From Gigaspora rosea (Eukaryota; Glomeromycota; Glomeromycetes; Diversisporales; Gigasporaceae): a stretch of DNA of 64,000 nucleotides. Position numbers and translations under genes: made by a program. Of this stretch, positions 9,671-19,201 are shown in pieces. The first letter of the stretch is position 1. The number at the start of each line of letters is the position of its first letter. The notes under the pieces are model-generated. The model saw only the letters and a list, made by a program, of their open reading frames with translations, was not told the DNA's origin and made no database searches. The stretch is from assembly GCA_003550325.1 (NCBI GenBank), contig QKWP01000784.1:48541-112540 (forward strand), written 5' to 3'.

Positions 9671-11062
9671 ATGGAAGATTTAGTCAAAAATGACATAATA
9701 TATCCAGGAAATAGTGAATGGGCAAGTAATGTACAAATAATAACTAAAAAAGATGGAAGAAAAGCTATAGTAATAGACTATAGAAGGCTTAATAAACATT
9801 TACTAAAGTTTAAGCAACCATTACCTAATGTACAACAATTCCTACAAGACATATCTCGACATAAATATTATACAACAATGGATTTAAAATCAGCTTATTG
9901 GCAGCTGAATATACACCCTAAGTCACAGAAATATACTGCAAGTAGATTTGGAAGATTTGGAATCTTCCTATGGAAAAGGTTACCCTTTGGGATAACCACA
10001 GCACCAGCATACCTGATAGGAGAAATGAATAAACTATTAGGAGAAAAAGATTGGATAAAAATATACATGGATGACTTAACAGTCGTAGCAAATTCGCCTG
10101 AACAAATGAAAAACCGTCTAAAGTGGACTTTAGCAAAGCTCAAAATTGGGGGCTTGAAGCTAAAACCAAGTAAATGCGAATTTTTGGTCAAAGAAACGAC
10201 TATACTAAATTTCAAAGTATCATATGGTAAAATCTACAAAAATGCAATGAAATCCGCATTAATAGATCAAAAAGTTGAACCAACCAACAAAAAGGAAGTA
10301 CAAGCATTTATGGGATTTATGAATTATTTTAGACCATATATCCTAAATTTTGCAGATATAGCAGCACCGTTATATGAATTAACGGGTAACAAAGATTTTA
10401 AATGGACTAAAGAATGTCAAAAAGCATTCGATACACTAAAAATAGAGGTAAAACGAAACATATATTTATCATTCCCAGATCCTAACAAACCATTCTTTAT
10501 GGAATGTGCCGCTTCACAATACGGAATTGGAGCAATACTTTATCAAGAAGATGAAGATCGAGAACATTACAAAGTAAAAGATATGTTATCTCGTAAAGAA
10601 CTCTTAAAGGAGGAACTACAAAAAGACTATTCTAAACCGCCTAAAGCAACAAGACGAATTATAGAAATTGGCTCACATGGATTAAACACAAGTCAACAAA
10701 ATTGGCCTGCAACACAAAGAGAAATGTATGCAATCTTTACATTTCTAGAACAATGGAGACATTATATTGGAAATCAGAAAATACATATTTATACGGATGC
10801 AACAGGCATCTCAGCAAACAAGAAAAGTAAGAGTACAAGTAGAATCATTGAAAATTGGATTTATAGAATGTTAGAATTTGATTTCGAAATTCACAGAATT
10901 GAAGGAGCTGAAAACAAAGCAGCTGATTTATTATCAAGAATAGCAAATAAACATATAGATATTGATGATAAAAATAAAACAACAGATGAAATAATACAAG
11001 AAGTAATGAAAGAAGAAAAAGAAATTGTGATAGTTAATCACTACCATAATCATAATCATTGA
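9671..11062 (+). CDS. pol: Reverse transcriptase with RNase H, 463 residues
   Basis: RNA-dependent DNA polymerase of Ty3/gypsy type. RT motifs in order: ITKKDGRKAIVIDYRRLNK (about residues 25-43), TTMDLKSAYWQL (about 73-84), LPFGITTAPAYL, the palm motif IYMDDLTVVAN (about 133-143), the primer-grip region LKPSKCEF, and the connection FMGFMNYFRPYI. RNase H follows from about residue 270, with YGIGAILYQ, QREMYAIFTFLEQWRHYI, HIYTDATG and AADLLSRI. The recognisable upstream part of the domain starts before this ATG (from about 9370), so the true N terminus is uncertain. No integrase follows; instead comes an opposite-strand gene. This is the longest unbroken Pol segment in the window. Confidence 0.9.
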   Translation: MEDLVKNDIIYPGNSEWASNVQIITKKDGRKAIVIDYRRLNKHLLKFKQPLPNVQQFLQDISRHKYYTTMDLKSAYWQLNIHPKSQKYTASRFGRFGIFLWKRLPFGITTAPAYLIGEMNKLLGEKDWIKIYMDDLTVVANSPEQMKNRLKWTLAKLKIGGLKLKPSKCEFLVKETTILNFKVSYGKIYKNAMKSALIDQKVEPTNKKEVQAFMGFMNYFRPYILNFADIAAPLYELTGNKDFKWTKECQKAFDTLKIEVKRNIYLSFPDPNKPFFMECAASQYGIGAILYQEDEDREHYKVKDMLSRKELLKEELQKDYSKPPKATRRIIEIGSHGLNTSQQNWPATQREMYAIFTFLEQWRHYIGNQKIHIYTDATGISANKKSKSTSRIIENWIYRMLEFDFEIHRIEGAENKAADLLSRIANKHIDIDDKNKTTDEIIQEVMKEEKEIVIVNHYHNHNH

Positions 11063-11238
11063 AACATCGAAATCATCGTTATCGTCACTATGGGTATAAC
11101 CTGCCCAACAATTACAAATAAGACGATTACAAAAACGATATTTATGACTATCTAACCAAGAAAAATCCAAAGAAAATTCTTTACCAGAATTATTTACTCT
11201 GAAAGAAGCAGAAACCTCAACGCCATTGAGATAATCCT

Positions 11239-11901
11239 TTAAATAATAAAGAGCGTGAATACTTGTACCATCAAAATACTCGCAGAAATCTCATTAGATT
11301 CAGTAACCATTGAATCATCAGAGGAATAACCTTTATAGAAATTTAAAATCTCTACCTCAATGGGAGTAAGATCTAGGAAGAGACTGGATTCCCATTCCTT
11401 ATTACCATCTTCTCTCTCAACTTCAGGATCATAAACATCATCACCAGAGGAAAGCTCGAGATCAATAGTCTCCTCAAGAAAAGCTTTTAGAGAAAAATTT
11501 GGATCATTAGGATCACAACCATGCTCGCGGATTACTTCCCTATAATCAGCATCATTAAGGACGTTATTACTATACAAGAACCAAGAAAATTAAGAAGAAC
11601 GAAGTAGGGTAAAACCCTCATCGTCCAAAAGAGAATTAACAACTCTATTAACCACAATGTTAATATGAGAGGCATCTCTATAAAACCAATGAAGAAAACG
11701 AGCCAAAGGATAAGAGATCCAAACTGTCTTGAGATCCGGATTCACATAAAAATGCATTTTATGGATAAGGGTATCCGAAGAATAAGATTGATAATTTAAG
11801 GCATGGAAGCCAGGAAGATCATCAATGAATTTGGAATTGTCAATCTCCGAAAAAGTTTCATCATTCTCAGATGAATATTTATCATCAAAATTATTAGACA
11901 T
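11239..11901 (-). pseudogene. Antisense acidic gene, copy A, broken
   Basis: Equivalent to the 319-residue minus-strand frame of copy B (48594-49553). It begins MSNNFDDKYSSENDETFSEI at 11901 and reads leftward toward the RT-RNase H gene, so the two converge. The protein is rich in Asp, Glu and Ser. The 3' end in copy B holds a Cys cluster, whose equivalent here lies just left of 11239. Function unknown. Confidence 0.55.
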
Positions 11902-12194
11902 ATTGAAAAAGGAAAATGATAAAGTAGAATTAAAAGGCTAAAAATAGCAATAGTCAAAAAGGTATAAATATATGATAAAAGGATCAAAGCAAATGCAAAA
12001 AGCATAAGGGAAACACGTAGGAAAACACCTCTTTAAATAATAATTGAAACGATCAGAGCTTATGAATATTACACTTATTTCAGTATAAAATATTTGATAA
12101 GAGTAACTGAAGAATTGAAACGAGAATCTTATCTTAATAAAACACTACCAATTGATTATATCAATGATTATAATAATTAAAAATACATGGGAAA
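11902..12194. promoter_or_regulatory. Divergent intergenic region between antisense gene and DDE gene
   Basis: About 290 bases separate the two divergent ATG codons. On the minus strand an AT-rich run (ATATATTTATAC, about 11953-11970) lies some 55-70 bases before the antisense ATG. The right part holds an imperfect palindrome around ATTGATTATATCAATGATTATAAT. A shared two-way promoter is the natural reading, but nothing proves it. No inverted repeats that would mark a separate Merlin transposon are seen. Confidence 0.35.
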
Positions 12195-12455
12195 ATGACA
12201 ACTGAAATAAAGATAAAGAAAATCAGAATACCCGCTAGATACGAGATTAAAGGAATCTTAAAAGACGAATTAGAATGTATTAAATATCTACAAACAACAG
12301 AAATAATCTATAATGAGTTAAATTGTCCAAAATGTAACAAGTTAATGAAGATTGATAAGAAAAACGCCAAAATGTTTATTTGTAACAACAGGAATTGTAG
12401 AAAAACACAGTCAATATTTACCAACTCATGGTTTGAAAATGCTAGATTACCAGTA

Positions 12456-13654
12456 CTTTACTGAAACTATAAAAAAATTAAAAATATTATTATTATATAT
12501 TAATTATGTTTTTATTATATTTTAAAAAATGTTATATTTACTAGTTATAAGTTAATAATAATAATATAAATAATATATATTAAAACTGTTTTAGTAATAT
12601 TTATAAAAACATTTTTAAAACATTATTAAACTAAATAAATTTCATATTTATAGTATAATATAAATATTTATATTATATAAATATATCATATTATAATATA
12701 TTTTATAATATTAAATATAATATAAATAAAACAAATCAATAATATAATGATTTAGACAAATGTGTTTACCCCAAAATCTCGCAAAAAAGATTTTTTGTTA
12801 AAATACGAAGGATGGTTTCATAAGCAAAATTACGAGATATAAGCATTTTTTAAAAATAATTTTGGTTTAAAAAATATTTTTAAAAAACTTATTTTAATAT
12901 ATTTTTAAAATATAATAATAATGTTTTTATAATATTTTTAATAATATTAAAATAATGTTTTAAAAATATTTTAAAAAAATTATTTAAATTTTTTTTTAAA
13001 ATATAATAATAATATTTTTACAATATTTTTAATAATGTATTAAAAACATTTTTAAAAGTTTATTTTAAGTTATTTTTAAATAATAATAATAATGTTTTTA
13101 TAATAATTTTGATAATATTAAAATAATGCTTTAAAAACATTTTTAAAAAGCTTATTTTAAACTATTTTTAAAATATAATAATAATGTTTTTATGATATTT
13201 TTAATATATTAAAATAATGTTTTAAAACCATTTTTAAAACTTTATTTAAAGTTATTTTTAAATATAATAAGAATGTTTTTATAATAATTTTGATAATATT
13301 AAAATAATGCTTTAAAAACATTTTTAAAAAATTTATTTTAAAGTATTTTTAAAATATAGCAATAATGTTTTTATAATATTTTTAATAATATTAAAATAAT
13401 ATTTTAAAATATTTTTAAACAATTTATTTTAAACTATTTTTAAAATATAATAATAATGTTTTTATAATAATTTTATAATATTTTTGAAACAGATTTAAAT
13501 TTTTATTTTATTTTTAAAATTTTTATTATATTATTAATATATTATAAAAACATTATTAAAATATTTTTTTATATAAAAGCATATTTATTATATTTTCAAA
13601 ATATTATTATTTTATTATAAAAACATATATACTTTTTTTTAAGTTTCAGTAAAG
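12456..13654 (+). mobile_element. TA-flanked miniature transposon, 1199 bp, with internal tandem repeats
   Basis: The ends read CTTTACTGAAACT and AGTTTCAGTAAAG, giving inverted repeats of about 22 bp when the A/T-rich continuation is counted. The flanks are TA on both sides, and copy B shows the empty site with a single TA. A TA duplication points to the Tc1/mariner superfamily. The interior is almost only A and T, has no coding potential, and consists largely of a tandem array. The element is absent from copy B, so it came in after the copies separated. Confidence 0.85.
12835..13490. repeat. AT-rich tandem array, unit about 90 bp
   Basis: The segment TAATAATAATGTTTTTATAA recurs in slightly changed form near 12915, 13005, 13085, 13177, 13267, 13359 and 13450, giving a period of about 90 bp over about seven units. 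The rest of each unit is runs such as TTTTTAAAACATT. It lies wholly within the TA-flanked element. Confidence 0.8.
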
Positions 13655-14445
13655 TAAACAGAGTAATCAAAATATACTATTTATGGTTACTAAAAGTACC
13701 CATGACATCAATATCAATTTATACTGATACCGTGTCAAACGTAATCATGTATCACATCAACAATATTAGAAATCTTGTTGGATCACAGGTTCAACCCTGT
13801 AAACAAAAGATAGGAGGACCCAGAATTATTGTAGAATTAGACGAAACCAAAATAGGACGCAACAAATACCATCGCGGAAAACCCGTAAAAGGGGCCTGGG
13901 TATTTGGAGCTGTTAAAAGAACAAAAGAACGTAGAATATTTGTTACAACAATACCTGATAAGAAAGAATCAACATTGTTACAATTGATCAAAGATAACAT
14001 TGAAGAAAGATCAATTATTTACTCAGATTGTTTCAAATCTTATGTAAACATAACATCAACATTAGGATTTGATTATAAAACTGTAAACCATTCAGAATAC
14101 TTTGTAGACCCTGAAACAGAAGTTCACACAAACACTATTGAAGCCAACTGGCTCAGAATAAAGATAGGAATCCCATTCAGGAATAGAACTGAAGATAAGA
14201 TTGAATCATATCTTTGGGAATACATTTGGCATAGGCAGAACAATGATCTGTGGGAAGCAATGATTGAAGCAATGAAAAATGAATTATTAATTGAAGATTT
14301 AAAAGAAGTAAACACTCAAGATAAACTTCAAAAGGAAATTGTAGAATATTAGAATTTGGGGACGAGAACAAAAACTGGTTACAAAGTAAATAAACCTGAA
14401 AGTATTTAAAGAACCCCAAAATGATTCACTTCAACTCACCATTCA

Positions 14446-14754
14446 ATGGAACAACAAAATAATAATAACCAAGAAAGAACTTCTAAACTAAGAAACTTTC
14501 TCAAAAAAGTAAAAACTAAAGTAACTCAAGTATTATTAAGACTAGAAGAAATTACTACTGCATTACCAAACCCCACAAAAAACGCCTTGTTAGAAACTTT
14601 ATATCAATACCAAAAAGACCTTCAGAATAACGACTCTGCAAAGGAAATAACCTTCCTTGAAGAAACATTGGAAATAGCAAATAAAATCAAAAGTACACAA
14701 ACTGCACTAGGATTAAGTTTACTATTACAAGAAGTAGAAAAGCAACTTAAATGA
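14446..14754 (+). CDS. Coiled-coil small protein, 102 residues
   Basis: A Gln/Asn-rich start (MEQQNNNNQERT) leads into a helical, charged protein (LRNFLKKVKTKVTQVLLRLEE, then LLETLYQYQKDLQ and FLEETLEIANKIK) with heptad-like Leu/Ile spacing. A coiled coil is likely. The stop overlaps the next ATG as ATGA at 14751-14754. Copy B has a broken equivalent at 50895-51190. Function unknown; the shape resembles small viral assembly proteins, but so do many helical proteins. Confidence 0.55.
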   Translation: MEQQNNNNQERTSKLRNFLKKVKTKVTQVLLRLEEITTALPNPTKNALLETLYQYQKDLQNNDSAKEITFLEETLEIANKIKSTQTALGLSLLLQEVEKQLK

Positions 14755-15422
14755 GTCAAGAACGAAGTTACTATATTGAATATTGGAATAAAAACGTATA
14801 TCACTCTCTAAGTATTGAAACAAAAATAGAAGAAGTAGAACAAATATTAGGATATAAATTTTCTAAAGAAATCAGACCAATTAACCATTGGGATCTTTGT
14901 GAAACATTAATTAAAATAATCAATAGTTGGAAAGAATATTTAGGACCAACTCAAAGTCAAAGAAAGGAAATAAAAGAACTTCTTAATATTCAAGAGAAAC
15001 TTAACGGACAACAACTAATCCAGAAACTAATTGACGAAAACTTAAAATGGCAACTAACACTGGAACTCCAGAAACCCCAATTAATAAGCGTGAAAGCACG
15101 ACATCTTCCCAACAAAATGGTGTATACCACAGGGTACCACGTAAACCTGTTAGAACTATACTTAATGACAAAAGAACAACACGAAGAATTAATCAGGAAA
15201 ACCACTCACAAAATAAACAAGTACTTAAAAGAAGTACACAACAAGATAGAACAACAAACCAAAATAGATCTGACGGATATATTGCAGCAAGTGAAGAAGA
15301 AGATGACACTCAAAACTGTCCTGTATGCCACAAAAATTGACATACACAATTTGAATATAGATTCTCAATCTGCAAAGAATGCAGAAAAACTAGACATACC
15401 AGAAAAGACTGTCCAAACTTAA
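14751..15422 (+). CDS. Helical protein overlapping the Cys-rich gene, 223 residues
   Basis: The protein starts MSQERSYYIEYWNKNVYHSL and is helical throughout, with segments IEEVEQILGYKF, IKIINSWKEYLG and LIQKLIDENLKWQLTLELQ, then a Lys-rich second half. From 15047 on, the same bases also carry the Cys-rich gene in another frame. Copy B keeps a longer open version (51192-52058) with the same overlap. The start is set by the ATGA overlap with the gene before it. No domain is recognised. Confidence 0.5.
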   Translation: MSQERSYYIEYWNKNVYHSLSIETKIEEVEQILGYKFSKEIRPINHWDLCETLIKIINSWKEYLGPTQSQRKEIKELLNIQEKLNGQQLIQKLIDENLKWQLTLELQKPQLISVKARHLPNKMVYTTGYHVNLLELYLMTKEQHEELIRKTTHKINKYLKEVHNKIEQQTKIDLTDILQQVKKKMTLKTVLYATKIDIHNLNIDSQSAKNAEKLDIPEKTVQT

Positions 15423-17330
15423 CATGCAACAAATGTAACCAATACGGACATTAAACATGGGAATATGATATTCCCTGTCAAGAGTGTAAACAGTACGGAT
15501 GTTATAGAAAATCATGTAGAAAACTTCAAAAAGAGGAAAAGGAATTTCCAAGATTTGAAAATAATTACGAAATCAAAAGAAATGAACGAAGATTGGAACG
15601 ACATAGGCTTTTGGTAACTGAACAAACTACTAAAGAATGTAGATACTGTTTCGAGAAACATGAAATAGGAAACTGTGAAAAAAGAAGGATTAAATGGCAA
15701 AATAAAATATTTGAATGTGGATGTGACCAAAACATGGTCAGAAAAAGAAGCTCCGGCAATGGAACGCCTACCTCCATCTCCTTTAAACTAAAACATACTT
15801 ACCATTGTTGTGGATGTAAAACCAATTTTGAAAGGCATGATCTTCAAGAAATCATTACCCAAGAAGGAAACACTTTACTATATTGTAAAATTGTAGATAC
15901 AATTTTGCAGAGCAACTTCCAAAAGGAACAATCAAAAAGAAGAAATAATAGTACAACTTCTAAATGAAGGAGAAATTCGCATCTGTACAATATGTGCAAC
16001 ATCAGAAATACGAAATAATATGGTCAACCAGGATCAACACTTCTTCTGTAATCTAGAAGAAAAATATGCATACATAGCATGGATCGATACAACATACAAT
16101 AAAAATATGAATCTAGAAACCAGATTACATCACTATTGTTTCTCAAATAAAAGCGCAGGAAGCTTTTATGATCTTAATCTTACAAAAATGATTAAAATAA
16201 TCAACTACCTGAGAGGAGTAACCTCAATCGATAAAGCATTAGAAGAAACAGATAATGACATATATACCTAATACTCAAGAGAAGAAGATTTTGAAGAAAT
16301 CATCTTACAATGCTTAGAATTCCCTGACCAGGAAGAACATGTTAAACTAACAAAACAGACAATAGAAGAGTTCAGGAAAAAAGCTGAAGCTCAAGGACTA
16401 TTCAATATATCAACAAACAAAGAAAAAGAACTATGGAAAGAACCTATTAAAAACGCAAGATATTGTAACAGAGAATGTAACTGAATGTAACTCCATATTC
16501 TCAGAAGATAATCATATCTACTTTGAAACAAACAACCAGGAAGCATATTGCGAATATTGCTACTTTACAGAAGTAAGACAATTCACAAAATGTACCACTT
16601 GTCAATCATGATGTCAATCACCAGAAGAAAAAGAAAATCGAAGATGCCAAGTGTGTACACAAACAAGAACATCCAAATTCATTGAAAGAATCGAAGAGAT
16701 TGAATGGAGACAAGAGATCAAAAATCCCAAAAGAAGTCTTGATGAAATAAAAGCTAAAAATCTCACTCTACGTAATTTAGTGAAACATTACATATTTAAT
16801 AAAAGAAACATCTATAGAAGTGATATTAAATTCTATGATGAAATGTGTAACCTCTATAGAACAAGAGCTGATAACACTGAACATTATCTAGCAAGTACCA
16901 GGGTAGCATACCATAACACTTATTTACAGACAATTGAAGACCAATATATTAATCTCGACAGGAGTTATTACACCAAAGAGAATTAGAATTACAACAAGAA
17001 ATCAGTGATATGGAAGACTTACCATTACCCAATGAAGAAGAAGCATTGGAAAATGCCATTCAGCAAAAACAAGAATTACTAACTGTACCACAACTAACTC
17101 GAAGTAAATCATCATTGGAACATAGGATTCAAGAACATGATGAATGTGCAGAAATCTTAGAATCAGAATTCCAAAGAGCCAAGAAAATCAAAGTAGATTT
17201 AACTACTAATCACGTCAACAAAATTGACAAAAGTTTATCCGTACCAAACTCACCAAGCTTGATAATTACCTTATCAAATGACTCAATATTTATTACCTAT
17301 TATTTAAATATTTCATATTACCATATATAG
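15047..17330 (+). pseudogene. Cys-rich multi-zinc-knuckle gene, copy A, broken
   Basis: Matches the open 422-residue frame at 51488-52756 in copy B and the region after it. Open pieces here carry a basic Thr/Arg/Asn-rich N-terminal part (starting MATNTGTPETPINKRES), several CxxC motifs such as HCCGCKTNF and CTICATS-like pairs, and a helical C-terminal part with FIERIEEIEWRQEI and FYDEMCNLYRTRADN. It begins inside the previous gene in another frame. RNA or DNA binding is the likely role. The copy is broken several times. Confidence 0.6.
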
Positions 17331-18041
17331 TTTATCTTATATTTTATAACTAGTCATACTTTATCAAAAATATTTATGTACACATTACTTTATGGATGCT
17401 TTAGAGAAATAGGATAATAAAAAGTAATTATACCTGTTCTGTAAAGAAAGCGACTGTACTATGCGATGGAAGGGGCATAGCACAAAAGAAAAACAAAAAT
17501 ATTTACAAGCAGTGCCTTATGAAGCACATAAGACTTAATATCAACTTATTGGAAAAAATACTTATCAACGCTATTAAAAAAGAATTAGTCATAATATTTA
17601 CGCGTTAATACACTATTAAGTGTAAACAAATATTAGAATGTGGCTAGGGTACACAATGAGGTTTAAAGCTCGAATAAGTCAATACTTTGTAAACTTATCT
17701 CACGCCCACCAGAATGCAACAGCCGACATATAAACATCATTAGTCATGAAAATTGGGCATAACCAACGCAAAGAAATTATATCAACAAATTACTATATTT
17801 AGAAAAGATAAGGCATGTGACATATGGAATCACATGGACACGTGGCAGAGATAAAACGCGTAAAACTCAAAACATTACACAATTTAATAATATTTCATTT
17901 CGATAATGAAATACTCACACAAACAATTTCATTGGAATAATGGAATTACACGAAGAAAAGTCTCAAATTCCAAAAGAATTTAAGAAGAATTATAGTTAAC
18001 TTATAACTATAAATAAGGCTGAAATTTAACCTTCAACCAAC
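17331..18041. other. Non-coding block with three short hairpins, copy A
   Basis: No protein frame is supported over some 700 bases. Three small stem-loops lie in a row: CTATGC with GCATAG (about 17460-17481), CTTATG with CATAAG (about 17516-17535), and ACACT-ATTA-AGTGT (about 17611-17624). The block ends in a TATA box before the next gene. All three stems are also present in copy B. It could be a promoter leader, a packaging or dimer signal, or a transcript end; I cannot decide. Confidence 0.45.
18008..18018 (+). promoter_or_regulatory. TATA-like element before the late small-gene cluster
   Basis: TATAAATAAGG lies 34 bases before the ATG at 18042, with the same spacing in copy B (54443 to 54477). 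It stands at the end of the non-coding block and at the head of the gene run that leads to the kinase-NUDIX gene, so a separate transcript for that run is plausible. Confidence 0.4.
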
Positions 18042-18266
18042 ATGGGACAACACTATATACAAAAAGAACTTCTGAAGCTCATTGAAAAAAGTAACAGAAA
18101 ACTACTTGAACATCCAAACGACTTAGAATTAGAATCATTTAACAGACACTTAAGCAATAAACAGAATACTGTTATAACCAAAATTGAATTAAAACAGGCA
18201 AAGAAATTGTATCAAAAAATACAATCCAGATTTACTCAACAAAAAATCCAATTGAAAAAGAAATAA
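18042..18266 (+). CDS. Small basic helical protein, 74 residues
   Basis: The protein starts MGQHYIQKELLKLIEKSNRK and is helical and rich in Lys, Leu and Gln, with a basic C terminus. MG at the start allows the idea of N-myristoylation. It is the first gene after the TATA-like element and begins the cluster leading to the kinase. Copy B has the equivalent at 54477-54686. No domain is recognised. Confidence 0.55.
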   Translation: MGQHYIQKELLKLIEKSNRKLLEHPNDLELESFNRHLSNKQNTVITKIELKQAKKLYQKIQSRFTQQKIQLKKK

Positions 18267-18270
18267 TTAC

Positions 18271-18384
18271 ATGAACACTTCTGTAATTATAGAAGCAGTA
18301 CAACAAATATTTATAATCATTAAGGAAAACAACCTTAATGAAACAGAAATAGAACAACTATTCTTATTAATAAATAATAATTGA
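18271..18384 (+). CDS. Very small helical protein, 37 residues
   Basis: The protein runs from MNTSVIIEAVQQIFIIIKEN to LINNN and looks like one or two short helices. It starts four bases after the preceding stop, and its TGA overlaps the next ATG as TGATG. Copy B has the same 114-base frame at 54706-54819. The conserved length and the overlaps at its ends argue that it is real in spite of its size. Confidence 0.45.
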   Translation: MNTSVIIEAVQQIFIIIKENNLNETEIEQLFLLINNN

Positions 18385-18710
18385 TGGAACAACCATCAAC
18401 TGAAGTAATAAACAGAGAAGCAAACCTTAAAGCAGTAAAACAATTACTCAAAGGAATAAACTCAACTATTAAAGCTATTCGAAAAACAGACGATTGTAGG
18501 ATACTCAAATACATTCAACAACAAATACAAGATTTGCTTATATACATCAGACAGGACTTGACAACCATTGAAGTCACAGGAACCTTACCACCACTTGAGG
18601 ACAACGATAGATTTGATTTCGAAAATAATCAAGAAATTGAAAACTCAGATCCAGATTTAAGAAAGGTATACTTAAATTCACCAAGAAACGACAGTCAACT
18701 GTCAGTATAA
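18384..18710 (+). CDS. Small acidic helical protein, 108 residues
   Basis: The ATG at 18384 overlaps the preceding stop (TGATG). The protein is helical in its first two thirds (NLKAVKQLLKGINSTIKAI, then YIQQQIQDLLIYIRQDL) and acidic at the end (LEDNDRFDFENNQEIENSD). Copy B keeps it open at 54819-55145. The stop is two bases before the next ATG. Function unknown. Confidence 0.55.
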   Translation: MEQPSTEVINREANLKAVKQLLKGINSTIKAIRKTDDCRILKYIQQQIQDLLIYIRQDLTTIEVTGTLPPLEDNDRFDFENNQEIENSDPDLRKVYLNSPRNDSQLSV

Positions 18711-18712
18711 AA

Positions 18713-19012
18713 ATGGCTGAAATATTTGAACAAGAAGCATATCAACAATACTTAAAAATATTTGAAGAAGTAAAAGAAGAATGGAATTCTAAAATAACAA
18801 ATGAAGAAATCATGCAAAACCAAAGGTTGAAAACACCAACCTACGAAGACATAGAAAAAGATTTAAGTGACATCTATCTATATGAATTCAGAGGAGGATA
18901 TTATAGAAAACTTCATGAAAAACTTGAAGAAAAAAGAGAAAGTAAAAGAAAGAAAGAAAAGCGTAACAACGTATTAGACTTATTTATCAAATGGATTGAA
19001 GACAAGAAATGA
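18713..19012 (+). CDS. Charged helical protein, 99 residues, before the kinase
   Basis: The protein starts MAEIFEQEAYQQYLKIFEEV. It is highly charged, Glu- and Lys-rich, with a long predicted coiled coil (YYRKLHEKLEEKRESKRKKEKR) near its end. It follows the previous gene by two bases and lies just before the kinase-NUDIX frame. It shows no catalytic motif. The copy B counterpart is at 55148-55440 and is broken. Confidence 0.5.
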   Translation: MAEIFEQEAYQQYLKIFEEVKEEWNSKITNEEIMQNQRLKTPTYEDIEKDLSDIYLYEFRGGYYRKLHEKLEEKRESKRKKEKRNNVLDLFIKWIEDKK

Positions 19013-19201
19013 CAATTCTATATAAAAACACTTCAATATAATAAACAAAATAAAACATTCCAAAAAGAATACCCAGAAGAATGGGAAGAAAATAATCAGA
19101 TACTAAATAAACATAACAAAGAGTTCAAAGAATTAAAAGAAAAACTAATCAAACCTAGAAAAGTTGATAAGAATGTAGACCAATATTTTTCACAAAAAGA
19201 A

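Larger units (their letters stand above)
12195..14352 (+). pseudogene. Merlin/IS1016-type DDE transposase gene, split by a TA-flanked element
   Basis: The left part (12195-12455) encodes a basic N terminus and a zinc ribbon with C-x2-C (CPKCNKL) and C-x4-C (ICNNRNC). The right part (13655-14352) encodes the catalytic core. Its first Asp is in VELDETKIGRNKYHRG, with KGAWVFGAV after it; the second Asp is in IIYSDCFKSY; and the Glu is in VDPETEVHTNTIEANW. This order and these motifs are those of Merlin/ISXO2-like (IS1595 group) enzymes. The gene lies at the same place in copy B and has no terminal repeats of its own, so it seems a resident gene of the giant element. It is interrupted by the element at 12456-13654. 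Confidence 0.8.

Noticed and set aside
9895-10215. Minus-strand frames opposite reverse transcriptase
   Set aside because: Shadow frames of a well-supported gene.
12195-14352. A free Merlin transposon that happened to land in the element
   Set aside because: The gene is at the same place in both copies, and I found no inverted repeats or 8-9 bp duplication around it. The question is kept open in the findings.
12195-14352. Bacterial contamination because the DDE protein resembles IS1595-group transposases
   Set aside because: It is embedded in an AT-rich eukaryotic element present in two copies, and eukaryotic Merlin elements have the same domain.
5085-18041. A canonical retroviral integrase (HHCC zinc finger and rve DD35E core)
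   Set aside because: I read all open frames between protease and the late cluster and found no such pattern. The only DDE enzyme is the Merlin-type one.
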